NCBI GenBank assembly: GCA_021186555.1
Contig: JAJKFL010000006.1
Coordinates: 1,971,501 to 2,035,500, forward strand
Length of the DNA stretch: 64,000 bases
From: Reticulitermes speratus
Lineage: Eukaryota; Arthropoda; Insecta; Blattodea; Rhinotermitidae
Reading direction: 5' to 3'
This document shows, one piece after another, positions 1 to 11,500 of the stretch (positions within the stretch are counted from its first letter, which is position 1; the number at the start of each line of letters is the position of its first letter). Under the pieces are notes generated by a model. It was not told the origin of the DNA. It did not search any database and saw only the letters and a list, made by a program, of their open reading frames with translations. The translations under genes were made by a program, and so were the position numbers.

Positions 1-980
1 ACTGTTGTGTCTGCTGAACAGAACAGACAGAACTTCACTGTAAATCTGTTCAGTCAGTCAGTCAGTCACAGTTATATCGTAAGCCGATCCATGCTGCTGT
101 CTGTACATATTACAGCAACAAAACTGCTGTTGTGTCTGCTGAACAGAACAGACAGAACTTCACTGTAAATCTGTTCAGTCAGTCAGTCACAGTTATATCG
201 TAAGCCGATCCATGCTGCTGTCTGTACATATTACAGCAACAAAACTGCTGTTGTGTCTGCTGAACAGAACAGACAGAACTTCACTGTAAATCTGTTCAGT
301 CAGTCAGTCACAGTTATATCGTAAGCCGATCCATGCTGCTGTCTGTACATATTACAGCAATAAAACTACTGTTGTGTCTGCTGAACAGAACAGACAGAAC
401 TTCACTGTAAATCTGTTCAGTCAGTCAGTCACAGTTATATCGTAAGCCGATCCATGCTGCTGTCTGTACATATTACAGCAACAAAACTACTGCTGTGTCT
501 GCTGAACAGAACAGACAGAACTTCACTGTAAATCTGTTCAGTCAGTCAGTCAGTCACACTTTTACCGTAAGCCGATCCATGCTGCTGTCTGTACATATTA
601 CAGCAATAAAACTACTGTTGTGTCTGCTGAACAGAACAGACAGAACTTCACTGTAAATCTGTTCAGTCAGTCACTCACAGTTATATCGTAAGCCGATCCA
701 TGCTGCTGTCTGTACATATTACAGCAACAAAACTACTGCTGTGTCTGCTGAACAGAACAGACAGAACTTCACTGTAAATCTGTTCAGTCAGTCAGTCAGT
801 CACACTTTTACCGTAAGCCGATCCATGCTGCTGTATGTACATATTACAGCAATAAAACTACTGTTGTGTCTGCTGAACAGAACAGACAGAACTTCACTGT
901 AAATCTGTTCAGTCAGTCAGTCACAGTTATATCGTAAGCCGATCCATGCTGCTGTCTGTACATATTACAGCAACAAAACT
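1..980. repeat. 121-bp satellite array (about 8 copies, left edge cut)
   Basis: Tandem units of about 121 bp. Each holds a short GTCA run of 3 to 5 repeats, a conserved segment reading CGTAAGCCGATCCATGCTGC, and TTACAGCAAYAAAACT. Unit length changes by 4 bp with the GTCA number (for example 125 then 121 bp). The same satellite forms the large array at 25325-35135. The last unit runs into a CAACA-rich stretch that opens block A. Confidence 0.95.
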
Positions 981-1992
981 ACTGTTGTGTCTGCTCAACA
1001 CAACAACACAACAACACAACAATACAACACAACACACAAAACTTCACTACAAACAATTTCCGCAGCAGTTTAACATCGCAGTCTTGTTACAGATGTTTGT
1101 AACATCAAATACAAACATAAAGTTTAACAAAAGATACAGTGTAAGTATAACGCAACATTGAGCGGCGTTCGCGTAACCACTCTTGCCGTGGAATATCTAT
1201 ATGTATATAATATTATGAGAAGGAAGCCAAAACCCACGAGGGGCTGTAATTCACTTTTTGATAATCAATAAATTTTCTCAGTGTGTGTCTGTAGCCTCAG
1301 TTACCCAGCATACAAAGCGCATGCGCCGTATTATATTGTCATCTGTGGCCGGTCTGTCTGTACCATACTTTTCCACATTATATCATAAACGGCACGATAT
1401 TCGAAAAAAGTTATTGAAAATAAAATGTGTGTTTTTATTTGCTCTACAACTTTTGTCTGAAACATATCTCATTCCAGCAAGAATTCAGCGAGATATTATA
1501 ATAAATGTACATAGGTCTTCATGTAAAGTACCGTTATGCTTGACACATTTAATCAAAAGTAAATTTTTTAAGGATTTTCGAAAAATGCTCAAATGTGAAA
1601 TTTTATAACATCTGTAGATTGGTAGCCGAGTTGTTCCTAGAATACAGACGGACGGACATACATGGCGAAGCTAATAGTCGCCTTTCGCAATTCTAGGAAC
1701 CCACTTATAAAGTACAAGCACAAACTTCACATGTCCTTATAGATAGCAAACCAATAAATCCACCCAAAGATAACAGACATGAGATATCGACAAACTTCCG
1801 GACCGCCACAGCACGTATCAGAGTTCGCGTGGGCATCGTCAGTCACAGATCATCTAGTGTCCTGAGCGTAGCAAAGTTTGTACGTGCGGCGCGTAAGGAG
1901 TGGACGTGGTACATGCACGTAGTTGCACGTAGGACAAAAACAGGAACGACCAGCGGTAAGTTTCTATTTGTGAGCAGCTGTATGATCTGTAC
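981..1992. other. Macrosatellite block A joined to block E, no supported gene
   Basis: Starts with a CAACA-rich stretch. It then matches 35135-35850 and 38000-38750 closely: an anchor around CGCAACATTGAGCGG lies at 1151, 35251 and 38159. From about 1730 it switches to a segment that recurs at 43391-43638 (block E). The open frame at 1258-1608 lacks an ATG at its 5' end and is not kept intact in the other block A copies, so I treat it as noncoding. Confidence 0.85.
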
Positions 1993-2760
1993 TCTTTTTC
2001 TTCTTCTGGGATTACAGTCCTCGGTGGACCTTAGCCTCTACCACAATTGTCCTCCACTGTTCTCGATCCCACGACCTACGTCTCCAATTCCTAACGCCCA
2101 TGTACTTTAGATCTTCCTCAACTGACTCAAGCCACCTCAACCTGGGTTTTCCAAAACGCCGAGTGCATTCTGGTTTATGTAGGGTTAGCTTTATGCAAGG
2201 CTCCAGTTCTCGCCTTCTACAGACCTGTCTCAGCCACCTCAGTCTTCCTAATTCTATCACTTTGACTGCGTCTAATTCACTGCAGACCGTATAAAGCTCA
2301 TTACTGTACCTTTATCTCCATATACCATCCTCTTCAATAGCGCCACATATCACTCTTAATATTCTTCTTTCAAAAATTCGGAGCACATTTCCATCCTGCT
2401 TTGAGAGGGGCCAACATTCACTTCCATATGTAAGTATAGGTCTTAAAAGTGTTTTATATAACATACATTTAGACTGTCATTTTAGATGCGATGAGTTGTA
2501 ACTCTTTCTTTAACCCATACCTAGTGTCGTTAGCCATAATTATTCGTTGCATGCTTTCTGTAGTAATACAATTATCTTCTGTTAAGATTGTTTCTTTATT
2601 TTTAATTTCCTTTACCCTCTCAAATTCCTGACCACCGAAGTTAACATTTCTGTATTTGTTGGCGTTCCTGTTACTTCCACACATTTTGTCTTCTGCAAGT
2701 TTGCTGTACGTCCCATTACCTACACAAACAGTCATGTATATCTCACACAGTTCACTCACA
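1993..2760 (-). mobile_element. 3' end of a non-LTR retrotransposon (LINE), degenerate
   Basis: Read on the minus strand, the piece gives the end of a reverse transcriptase and the C-terminal tail seen in many insect LINEs. In order: YGLKKEL, LYKTLLRPILTYGSECW, LRIFERRILR, GRLRWL, then RFGKPRLRWLESVEEDL and REQWRTIVVEAKVHRGL just before the stop and an A-rich 3' end near 1993. One frameshift near 2469 and one in-frame stop after the GIWR motif break the frame. It is 5'-truncated at about 2735-2760, where the 56-bp array begins. It sits within block E: the other copy at 43391-43638 lacks it. LINE identity is firm; the clade is not decided. Confidence 0.88.
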
Positions 2761-3697
2761 TCATCCCAGACCTATCTCCACAAAGAGCCATGTATATCTC
2801 ACACAGTTCAATCACATCATCCCAGTCCTCTCTCCACAAACAGCCATGTATATCTCACACAGTTCACTCACATCATCCCAGTCCCATCTCCACAAACAGT
2901 CATGTATATCTCACACAGTTCACTCACATCATCCCAGTCCTATCTCCACAAACAGCCATGTATATCTCACACAGTTCACTCACATCATCCCAGTCCTATC
3001 TCCACAAACAGCCATGTATATCTCACACAGTTCACTCACATCATGCCAGTCCTATCTCCAAAAACAGTCATGTATATCTCACACAGTTCACTCACATCAT
3101 CCCAGTCCTATCTCCAAAAACAGTCATGTATATCTCACACAGTTCACTCACATCATCCCAGTCCTATGTCCACAAACGGTAATGTATATCTCACACAGTT
3201 CACTCATATCATCCCAGCCCTATCTCCACAAAGAGCCATGTATATCTCACACAGTTCAATTATATCATGCCAGTACTATCTCCAAAAACATTCATGTATA
3301 TCTCACACAGTTCACTCACATCATCCCAGTCCTATCTCCTCAAACAGTCATGTATATCTCACACAGTTCACTCACATTGTCCAAGTCCTATCTCCACATA
3401 CAGTCATGTATATCTCAAACAGTTCACTCATATCATCCCAGTCCTATCTCCACAAACAGCCATGTATATCTCACACAGTTCACTCACATCATCCCAGTCC
3501 TATCTCCACAAACAGCCATGTATATCTCACACAGTTCACTCACATCATCCCAGTCCTATCTCCACAATCAGCCATGTATATCTCACACAGTTCACTCACA
3601 TCATCCCAGTCCTATCTCCACAAACAGCCATGTATATCTGACACAGTTCACTCACATCATTCCAGGCCTATCTCCACAAACAGCCATGTATATCTCA
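2733..3697. repeat. 56-bp minisatellite (about 17 copies)
   Basis: Units of 56 bp containing CATGTATATCTCACACAG and CATCATCCCAGTCCTATCTC. The first and last units are more diverged than the middle. As 56 is not a multiple of 3 and the unit lacks plus-strand stops, all three plus frames stay open for hundreds of codons; these are not genes. It is not found elsewhere in the window. Confidence 0.95.
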
Positions 3698-6437
3698 CTG
3701 CAGCACTGGTGAATTTCAACCTGCACTGTGCAAGTTATATTAAACTGTACAGCAGTGCAGCACTGGTAACTTGCAAACTGCAAGTTATATTAAACTGTAC
3801 TGCAGCAAAGCACTGGTGAATTGCAACCTGCACTCTGCAAGTTATATTAAACTGTACTGCAGTGCAGAACTGGTGACTTGCAACCTGTAATGTGCAAGTT
3901 GCATTACACTGAACTGCAGTGCAGCACTGGTGACTTGCAAACTGCAATGTGTAAGATATACATAAAACTGTATTGCAGTGCAGCACTGGTGACTTGCAAC
4001 CTGCACTGTGCAAGTTACATTAAACTGTACTGCATTGCAGCACTGGTGACTTGCAACATGCACTGTGCAAGTTATATTACATTGTATTGAAGTGCAGCAC
4101 TGGTGACTTGCAACATGCACTGTGGAAGTTACATTACACTGTACTGCAGTGCAGCACTTGTGACTTGCAACATGCACTGTGCAAGTTATATTACACTGTA
4201 CTGAAGTGCAGCACTGGTGACTTGCAACATGCACTGTGCAAGTTAAATTACACTCTACTGATGTGCAGCACTGGTGAATTGCAACCTGCACTGTGCAAGT
4301 TATATTACACTGTACTGCTGTGCAGCACTGGTGACTTGCAACATGCACTGTGCAAGTTATATTACACTGTACTGCAGTGCAGCACTGGTGACTTGCAACA
4401 TGCACTGTGCAAGTTATATTACACTCTACTGAAGTACAGCACTGGTGAATTGCAACCTGCACTGTGTAAGTTATATTACACTCTACTGAAGTGCAGCACT
4501 GGTGACTTGCAACCTGCACTGTGCAAGTTATATTACACTGTACTGCTGTGCAGCACTGGTGACTTGCAACATGCACTGTGCAAGTTATATTACACTGTAC
4601 TGCAGTGCAGCACTGGTGACTTGCAACATGCACTGTGCAAGTTATATTACACTGTACTGCAGTGCAGCACTGGTGACTTGCAACATGCACTGTGCAAGTT
4701 ATATTACACTGTACTTCAGTGCAACACTGGTGACTTGCAACATGCACTGTGCAAGTTATATTACACTATACTAAAGTGCAGCACTGGTGACTTGCAACAT
4801 GCACTGTGCAAGTTATATTACACTGTACTTCAGTGCACCACTGGTGACTTGCAACATGCCCTTTGCAAGTTATATTACACTGTACTGCAGTGCAGCACTG
4901 GTGACTTGCAACATGCACTGTGCAAGTTATATTACACTGTACTTCAGTGCAACACTGGTGACTTGCAACATGCCCTGTGCAAGTTATATTACACTGTACT
5001 GCAGTGCAGCACTGGTGGCTTGCAACATGCACTGTGCAAGTTATATTACACTGTACTGCAGTGCAACACTGGTGACTTGCAACATGCCCTGTGCAAGTTA
5101 TATTACACTGTACTGCAGTGCAGCACTGGTGACTTGCAACATGCACTGTGCTAGTTATATTACACTGTACTTCAGTGCAACACTGGTGACTTGCAATATG
5201 CACTGTGCAAGTTATATTCCACTCTACTGAAGTGCAGCACTGGTGAATTGCAACCTGCACTGTGCAAGTTATATTACACTCTACTGAAGTGCAGCACTGG
5301 TGACTTGCAACCTGCACTGTGCAAGTTATATTACACTGTACTGCAGTGCAGCACTGGTGACTTGCAACATGCACTGTGCAAATTATATTACACTGTACTG
5401 CAGTGCAGCACTGGTGACTTGCAACATGCATTGTGACAGTTATATTACACTCTACTGCAGTGCAGCACTTGTGACTTGCAACATGCACTGTGCAAGTTAT
5501 ATTACACTCTACTGCAGTGCAGCACTGGTGACTTGCAACATGCACTGTGCAAGTTATATTACACTGTACTGCAGTGCAGCACTGGTGACTTGCAACATGC
5601 ACTGTGACAGTTATATTACACTCTACTGCAGTGCAGCACTAGTGACTTGCAACATGCACTGTGCAAGTTATATTACACTGTACTGCAGTGCAGCACTAGT
5701 GACTTGCAACATGCACTGTGACAGTTATATTACACTCTACTGCAGTGCAGCACTAGTGACTTGCAACATGCACTGTGCAAGTTATATTACACTGTACTGC
5801 AGTGCAGCACTGGTGACTTGCAACATGCACTGTGCAAGTTATATTACACTGTACTGCAGTGCAGCACTGGTGACTTGCAACATGCACTGTGCAAGTTATG
5901 TTACACTGTACTGTAGTGCAGCACTGGTGACTTGCAACATGCACTGTGCAAGTTATATTACACTGTACTGCAGTGCAGCACTGGTGACTTGCAACATGCA
6001 CTGTGCAAGTTATATTACACTGTACTGTAGTGCAGCACTGGTGACTTGCAACATGCACTGTGCAAGTTTATTACACTGTACTGCAGTGCAGCACTGGTGA
6101 CTTGCAACATGCACTGTGCAAGTTATATTACACTGTACTGCAGTGCAGCACTGGTGACTTGCAACATGCACTGTGCAAGTTATATTACACTGTACTGTAG
6201 TGCAGCACTGGTGACTTGCAACATGCACTGATCAAGTTATATTACACTGTACTGAAGTGCAGCACTGGTGACTTGCAACATGCACTGTGCAAGTTATATT
6301 ACACTGTACTGCAGTGCAGCACTGGTGACTTGCAACATGCACTGTGCAAGTTATATTACACTGTACTGCAGTGCAGCACTGGTGACTTGCAACATGCACT
6401 GTGCAAGTTATATTAGACTGTACTGAAGTGCAGCACT
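3697..6437. repeat. 57-bp minisatellite (about 48 copies)
   Basis: Units of 57 bp (19 codons) built on TGCAGCACTGGTGACTTGCA and GCAAGTTATATTACACTGTA. Units before about 4080 are diverged and interior units nearly identical, as expected from unequal exchange. Lone copies of the same unit occur at about 36190-36255, 39045-39110 and 50415-50455, so the array grew from a seed already present in the ancestral block. Long frames on both strands are a by-product of the 3-fold period. Confidence 0.96.
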
Positions 6438-8030
6438 CTAATGGCTTTCAAATACAGAAATAAATCCCTTTTCTCCATTTCATTGTTATGGCGGTGCAAT
6501 TTTCGCCATACTGGAGAATTCGTCATTGACAAATAAAGTAGAAACCAATGTAATTTCAGAGTTTTGTTGGCTTATTATTATAAAACCTCCCACGCCACAG
6601 CTAGTGTCTCCATAGTGACTGGGGCCCCAATTTGCTGATTCGTTACAAACAGATTAGTTAGCCCGATACTTTGAGTAAAATTTTCAACTTTTGAACTGAA
6701 ACAATTCACGCAATATACCTTAATGAACAAACGAATTGACTGTATTGGGTGAAACATTTCTAATACGAAGATCGCTAATCGAAGTGGGAAGTTCAGTCAG
6801 CAGGCTTTGCTGATGCGATATATCAGGTTTTTTCAGCTGTATTGCTGACGCATCCTGATGTTTCGCTTCTTGTGAAATGTGACCCACTTCCGGATGCTTC
6901 GAAATGTCATGTTGCCTTCATCTTCAGGGTTAAGCAGTCTTGTTGTACTGTGCTAAATATATGTGTCACATGCTCAGTTTTGCCAGGTAATGTAGCATTA
7001 ATGCTGTGTGACTTCAAATGTCCTCCAGGATACTCCACAATATAATTACGATTTTCGTGCTATTCCTCAGGATACTGATAGGATAATACCTACAAAAATC
7101 CACAACTATTCCTTCCAGTCACACACGTACATGCAGTTGTACTAGTCTGTGTAATGTAAACAGCTTAACAGGAGCCTCAGCAGGTCAGCAGCATTGCACG
7201 AGACAGCTTATAGCGTTACATTACATGACATTATCCTGTTGACAGGTCTGCAGAGGCGTCAGTGAAGACAGTGCTGTAACTCCGAAACATTTTTCGATAA
7301 TTTCGGACTTAAGAAGCTCCACCTCGGATGTCAGGACGGCTGTGGTTTAATGGCAGTTGGCATCACTGTAGGAACTTCGGTACAGCACTGTGTTGAAATG
7401 GCAACAATACTGACTGCCGCATCGTACTGATGTGACGCCGTACGTGACCTAGGACGTTCCTTGCGTCTGCAGAGCGGCCGTAAGAAGCACTGGACACTTC
7501 AGAGTGACAGTGACCACCGTGTGCTTCACTTCCTGTTGTTAGTGAGCATTTAATGTTATGAGTCTGTGTACTGAAGTTTCCTGTCTGTCAGATGTTCAGT
7601 TCCATGTCAAAATGCTTTCCAAAGTGCGCCTGTAGTACATCGGTGTCCCCCATACTGAGGCGAGGTGTCCAAACTGCACGCAGTAAACTTCACTACAGAC
7701 GTTAGATAAGGCGATGCCACTAGAAGTTACGTAGCTGTTAGTGAGGATATTGCAGGTAACACTGGGGCGTTTAGAAAAGGCTGAAAACTTACATTAAAAC
7801 TGTAATAAATCTACAGCATCACGGCACGTACTAGAGGTTGTTGGACCAGTGCCAAAGATATCACAATATTGTGCATCGCTTTAGACAAGTTCCTTTTTGT
7901 GGAGATCAGTGTTGCATATCGCATGAAGCATATAATTACAGTAGTTTGATTTTTAATTCTATTTTCAACAAATTTAAGTAAGAAAAGAAATAAGTTACTT
8001 GACTACTTGCAGACACACAAGTAACTTACA
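6438..8030 (+). other. 5' flank and probable leader of gene 1, duplicated upstream of gene 2
   Basis: Colinear with 50456-52600 over nearly the whole length, beginning directly after the 57-bp repeat in both places and ending near GTTAGATAAGGCGAT (7697 here, 52584 there). The gene 2 copy adds a 118-bp tandem array after about 51224. No clear promoter motif could be assigned. No open frame of note. The similarity shows that gene and upstream region were duplicated together. Confidence 0.8.
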
Positions 8031-8099
8031 TTACATGTCTGCATATCTCATTCGTTGTTTACATTTTGTTGAGATATTCACTTCAATTTTAATATTAAA

Positions 8100-8343
8100 C
8101 CCTGTCATCAGAAGGAATTGTTTTTAGAGTGCACCATGCAGGGATGAAGTCATTTCAATTGTGTCCAGTTACTCTGGCAATCCAGTTACTAAGACAGTTC
8201 GTCTGTACTGTACAATAATGGACCGCACAGCCATGCATAACCGGTACCAGCGTTCTAATAGTGAACAGTTAGCAATTAATGCGGTACTGTTTAATGTTAT
8301 ATGCAAAAGGAATATTTCCAAAGAAGAGAAATTACGGAAATGT
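8100..8343 (+). pseudogene. Truncated tandem duplicate of the 5' end of gene 1
   Basis: Matches 8500-8740 base for base over most of its length and translates to a diverged copy of the first 55 or so residues of gene 1 (SSYSGNPVTKTVRLY against SSFSGNPLIKLVHLY, then CTIMDR against STIMDR, then EEKLRK against QEKLQK). The first codon is GTG where the functional copy has ATG, and after codon 61 it runs into a 50-bp repeat and stops. It is a broken copy left by a tandem duplication of about 400 bp covering 7990-8740. Confidence 0.8.
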
Positions 8344-8456
8344 CTGCATATCTCATTAGGTGCGCACACACACCAGTAAGTTACATTGCATGTCTGCATA
8401 TCTCATTAGGTGCGCACACACGCCAGTAAGTTACATTGCATGTCTGCATATCTCAT
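8341..8456. repeat. 50-bp tandem repeat in gene 1 leader
   Basis: Two full units of 50 bp start at 8341 and 8391 and a partial one at 8441, each opening TGTCTGCATATCTCAT. A related segment lies at 8035-8055. It marks the junction of the tandem duplication that copied the gene 1 start. Confidence 0.85.
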
Positions 8457-8564
8457 CCATGTTTACATTTTGTTGAGATTTTCGCTTCAAGTTTCATATT
8501 AATCTCTGTCATAAGAAGGGACTGCCTTTAAAGGTCACCAGGCAGGCATGAAATAATTTCAATT

Positions 8565-11500
8565 ATGTCAAGTTTCTCTGGCAATCCACTTATTAAGTTA
8601 GTCCACCTTTACAGCACAATAATGGACCGTGAACTCTTCCGGTTTCCTAAAAGAAGACGGTTAGATGTTAATGCAGAATTGTTTGATGTTATAAATAAAA
8701 GGTATATTTCCATACAAGAGAAATTACAGAAGATTCAAAAACTTGTAGAAGAAACCCCGCAACTTGATATCAATGCAACGGATGGTGATAATAATTGTAA
8801 CACTGCTTTACACTTGGCAATTAATACAAATGAGTTGGAAGTAGTTAAATTTCTGCTTGCTCAAGGAGCAAACACTGCCATTAAAAATGTACATGGAAAA
8901 ACGCCTTTAGATTTGGCTGTAGAACGTAATTATGTACAGATCATTAGTGTGTTGAAAAGCCATATTTCACAGGCAGAATGGCTCTGTAGTGATTTTATAT
9001 TGGGAGAAGCTTTAGAGGGAGCCGACTGTTACTTTGACGCCGTGGCGCAAGGAATGAGTGCGCTGTGTGTCCGTGACGGACCGTTAAGTGCGCTGTGTGT
9101 CCGTGACGGACCGTTCAATGTGCAGTCGTTACGACAGAGCTGTTGTGATTATGTCAGAGACAACCAAAATGGTATTTATGATAGCCAAATGGACACGACG
9201 TGGCTACAAGCGATTGCAGAGAATGCTTCCACGGGAGGATATGCAACAGGCAGCGGTCAGCAAGCCGATTTTGAAAGTTACCTGGCTAAGTTAAAGGAAG
9301 ACTCTGCTATCTGGGGAAGGCCAGAAATTGAAGGACGTATGCTTTGTAAAATGTATGGGATAAAACTGCATTTACTTGAAAAGCAAACTGCAGATGGCCA
9401 AGATATCTTCCGGAAAGTAGTAGACAGTTCGGGGTCAAGGGCCGTTACAATGGATGAAAGTAAGAACATATACAAAGAACCTGGTGTCATTCATGTTTTA
9501 AATGAAGCACAGGCTCATTTCGTTCCCATACTACCAAAGTCCTTAGTACATACGGAACTCACAGAACAAACAGCACACAGGCCCCCCTCTGAGAGAGACA
9601 GTAACTCACATGCAGCTGCGACTGGCAAACAAGCAGCGACAACTGTTCTACCGCCTTTCTCAGGAAAACTAAGAGTAGATACAGAGCTGAAATTGAGCAA
9701 CGATTATTTTAGGCATCGCATTGAAGAGTTTTATAAAAACAAACGCTTATCCGCCATTAATCAACTCAAAGCAACGCACTCTTTCCCGACGCCGCACATC
9801 TTAGCCCTGTTTGCCTCCATAGCATACACTGACTACCAACGTGAAGAGTCAGAGTGCAAAAGTGAAAAGTCAGAGTGCAAAAGTGGAGAGTCTGAGTGCA
9901 AAAGTGAAGAGTCTGAGTGCAAAAGTGGAGGGTCTGAGTACAAAAGTGGGGAGCCTGAGTGCAATGGTGAAGAGCCTGAGTGCAAAAGTGGGGAGCCTGA
10001 GTGCAAAATTGAAGAGCCTGAGTGCAAAAGTGGAGAGTCTGAGTGCAAAGGTCAAGAGCTTAAACCTCCCGACGGCTGGAAGTTGCTAACGACAGCATCT
10101 CATTATGGGGCAAGGAACGGCTATTTTGGAACCGCCTACTGGCACCCAAAATATCAGCAAGTGGTGATTGCTCATCGAGGCACTGACCCTAAAAATGTCG
10201 GTGCTCTTGTAACAGATATTAAAGGTGTTTTATTTAACAACTACGTTGATCAAATGAGTTCTGCCAGCACATTTGCTAATAAGGTGGTCGCAGTTCTGAA
10301 AGAAATAGAACAACAAAAGGGCGTCAGTTTCGAACTGTTCTTCACCGGTCACTCGTTAGGGGGTTGGCTGGCACAAATCACTACCTTTACCACTAAATAC
10401 CTTGAAGTGGAACATGGTATATTTCTTAAAACACTTAAAAGAGAAGGAAACGACACACTTGGAAGCAGCACTGTCCAAGACAATCGTGATGTCCCACACA
10501 GTTATCATCCACACACAGTAGTTTTCGATAGCCCAGGCTGCAAAGACATGTTGTCACAAATGGCCGACAATCTTGATGTACGTCTGAACGGGCGTTCCAC
10601 TGACTTACAGCACTTAGACATCACTAGTTATCTGTCCGCTCCAAATCGCATTAATACTTGTAACTCCCATTTCGGGACAGTCTATAGAATCTTTATTGAC
10701 TTGTCTCATATGGACTTCTTCAGTAAACATACTGCATTGTTCAATGTAGCAGTACATAGCATAGATAAAATTGTGGAAGTCTTTGATACCAAAACGGGGC
10801 AAGTACGTAAAGACGATAAAGGTGAACTAAATATAAGAGAGGTGGTCGATTGGCCTGTTACTGCACGCTTAAAGTTTGATGCAGAATGGAATGATTTCTT
10901 TGAATTGGCAGATCATTTTAATAATTACCACCCTGAGGAAATAGACACTGTTTTTAGGGAAGTGCCCAAGGGTTACAACAAGCTTCGTTATCAAACTAAG
11001 GCTTACGACGAATGCGCAAAAAGTCTAAGCATTTTTACTGAGGACGAGCGGGAGTTTCTGGAGCGTTATCGTTGGTTACGTCACGTGCCGGAATTCTTTA
11101 AGCCTGAGGATTTGTTTTCTGTAATGAATAATACTGAGGCTCAACAGGAATCTGAACAAAAGTTACTAAACTTTGAGCTCGACAATGAACATGTTCGCTG
11201 TCCAGACGCTAGCACATTGCAAGTACTGATTCCCTATGTGAAGCGGTTGGTTCGACTTTTCCCGCACATGAAAGTGAACATAAAGGACAAATCATCATCA
11301 CCCCAGATAAGAAGTAGGGTTTATCATTGCGAAACTCAGCGTTATATCGAAACAATTCACCAAAGCGCACTTGACTTTAATCCCGACGCTTTGGGTTTAA
11401 GAGAATTTCTTAATAGTGACCAACAAATTTGGCAGTTACGAATGACTGATGGGGGCGCTTGGACAGGACTAACCAAGGTTTATAGAGTGTTCCAAAAGAC

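Noticed and set aside
1..980. CRISPR-like array
   Set aside because: Units are contiguous with no unique spacers, and the context is eukaryotic; a plain satellite.
3842..5602. Cys- and His-rich frames that look like zinc-binding repeats
   Set aside because: Translation of the 57-bp minisatellite on either strand; several frames are equally open and the spacing of Cys/His is set by the DNA repeat.
7250..7300. Another hammerhead-like motif in the gene flank (also near 52140)
   Set aside because: GTGAAGA and CCGAAAC are present, but the first core base is wrong and no convincing stem II or cleavage site is visible.
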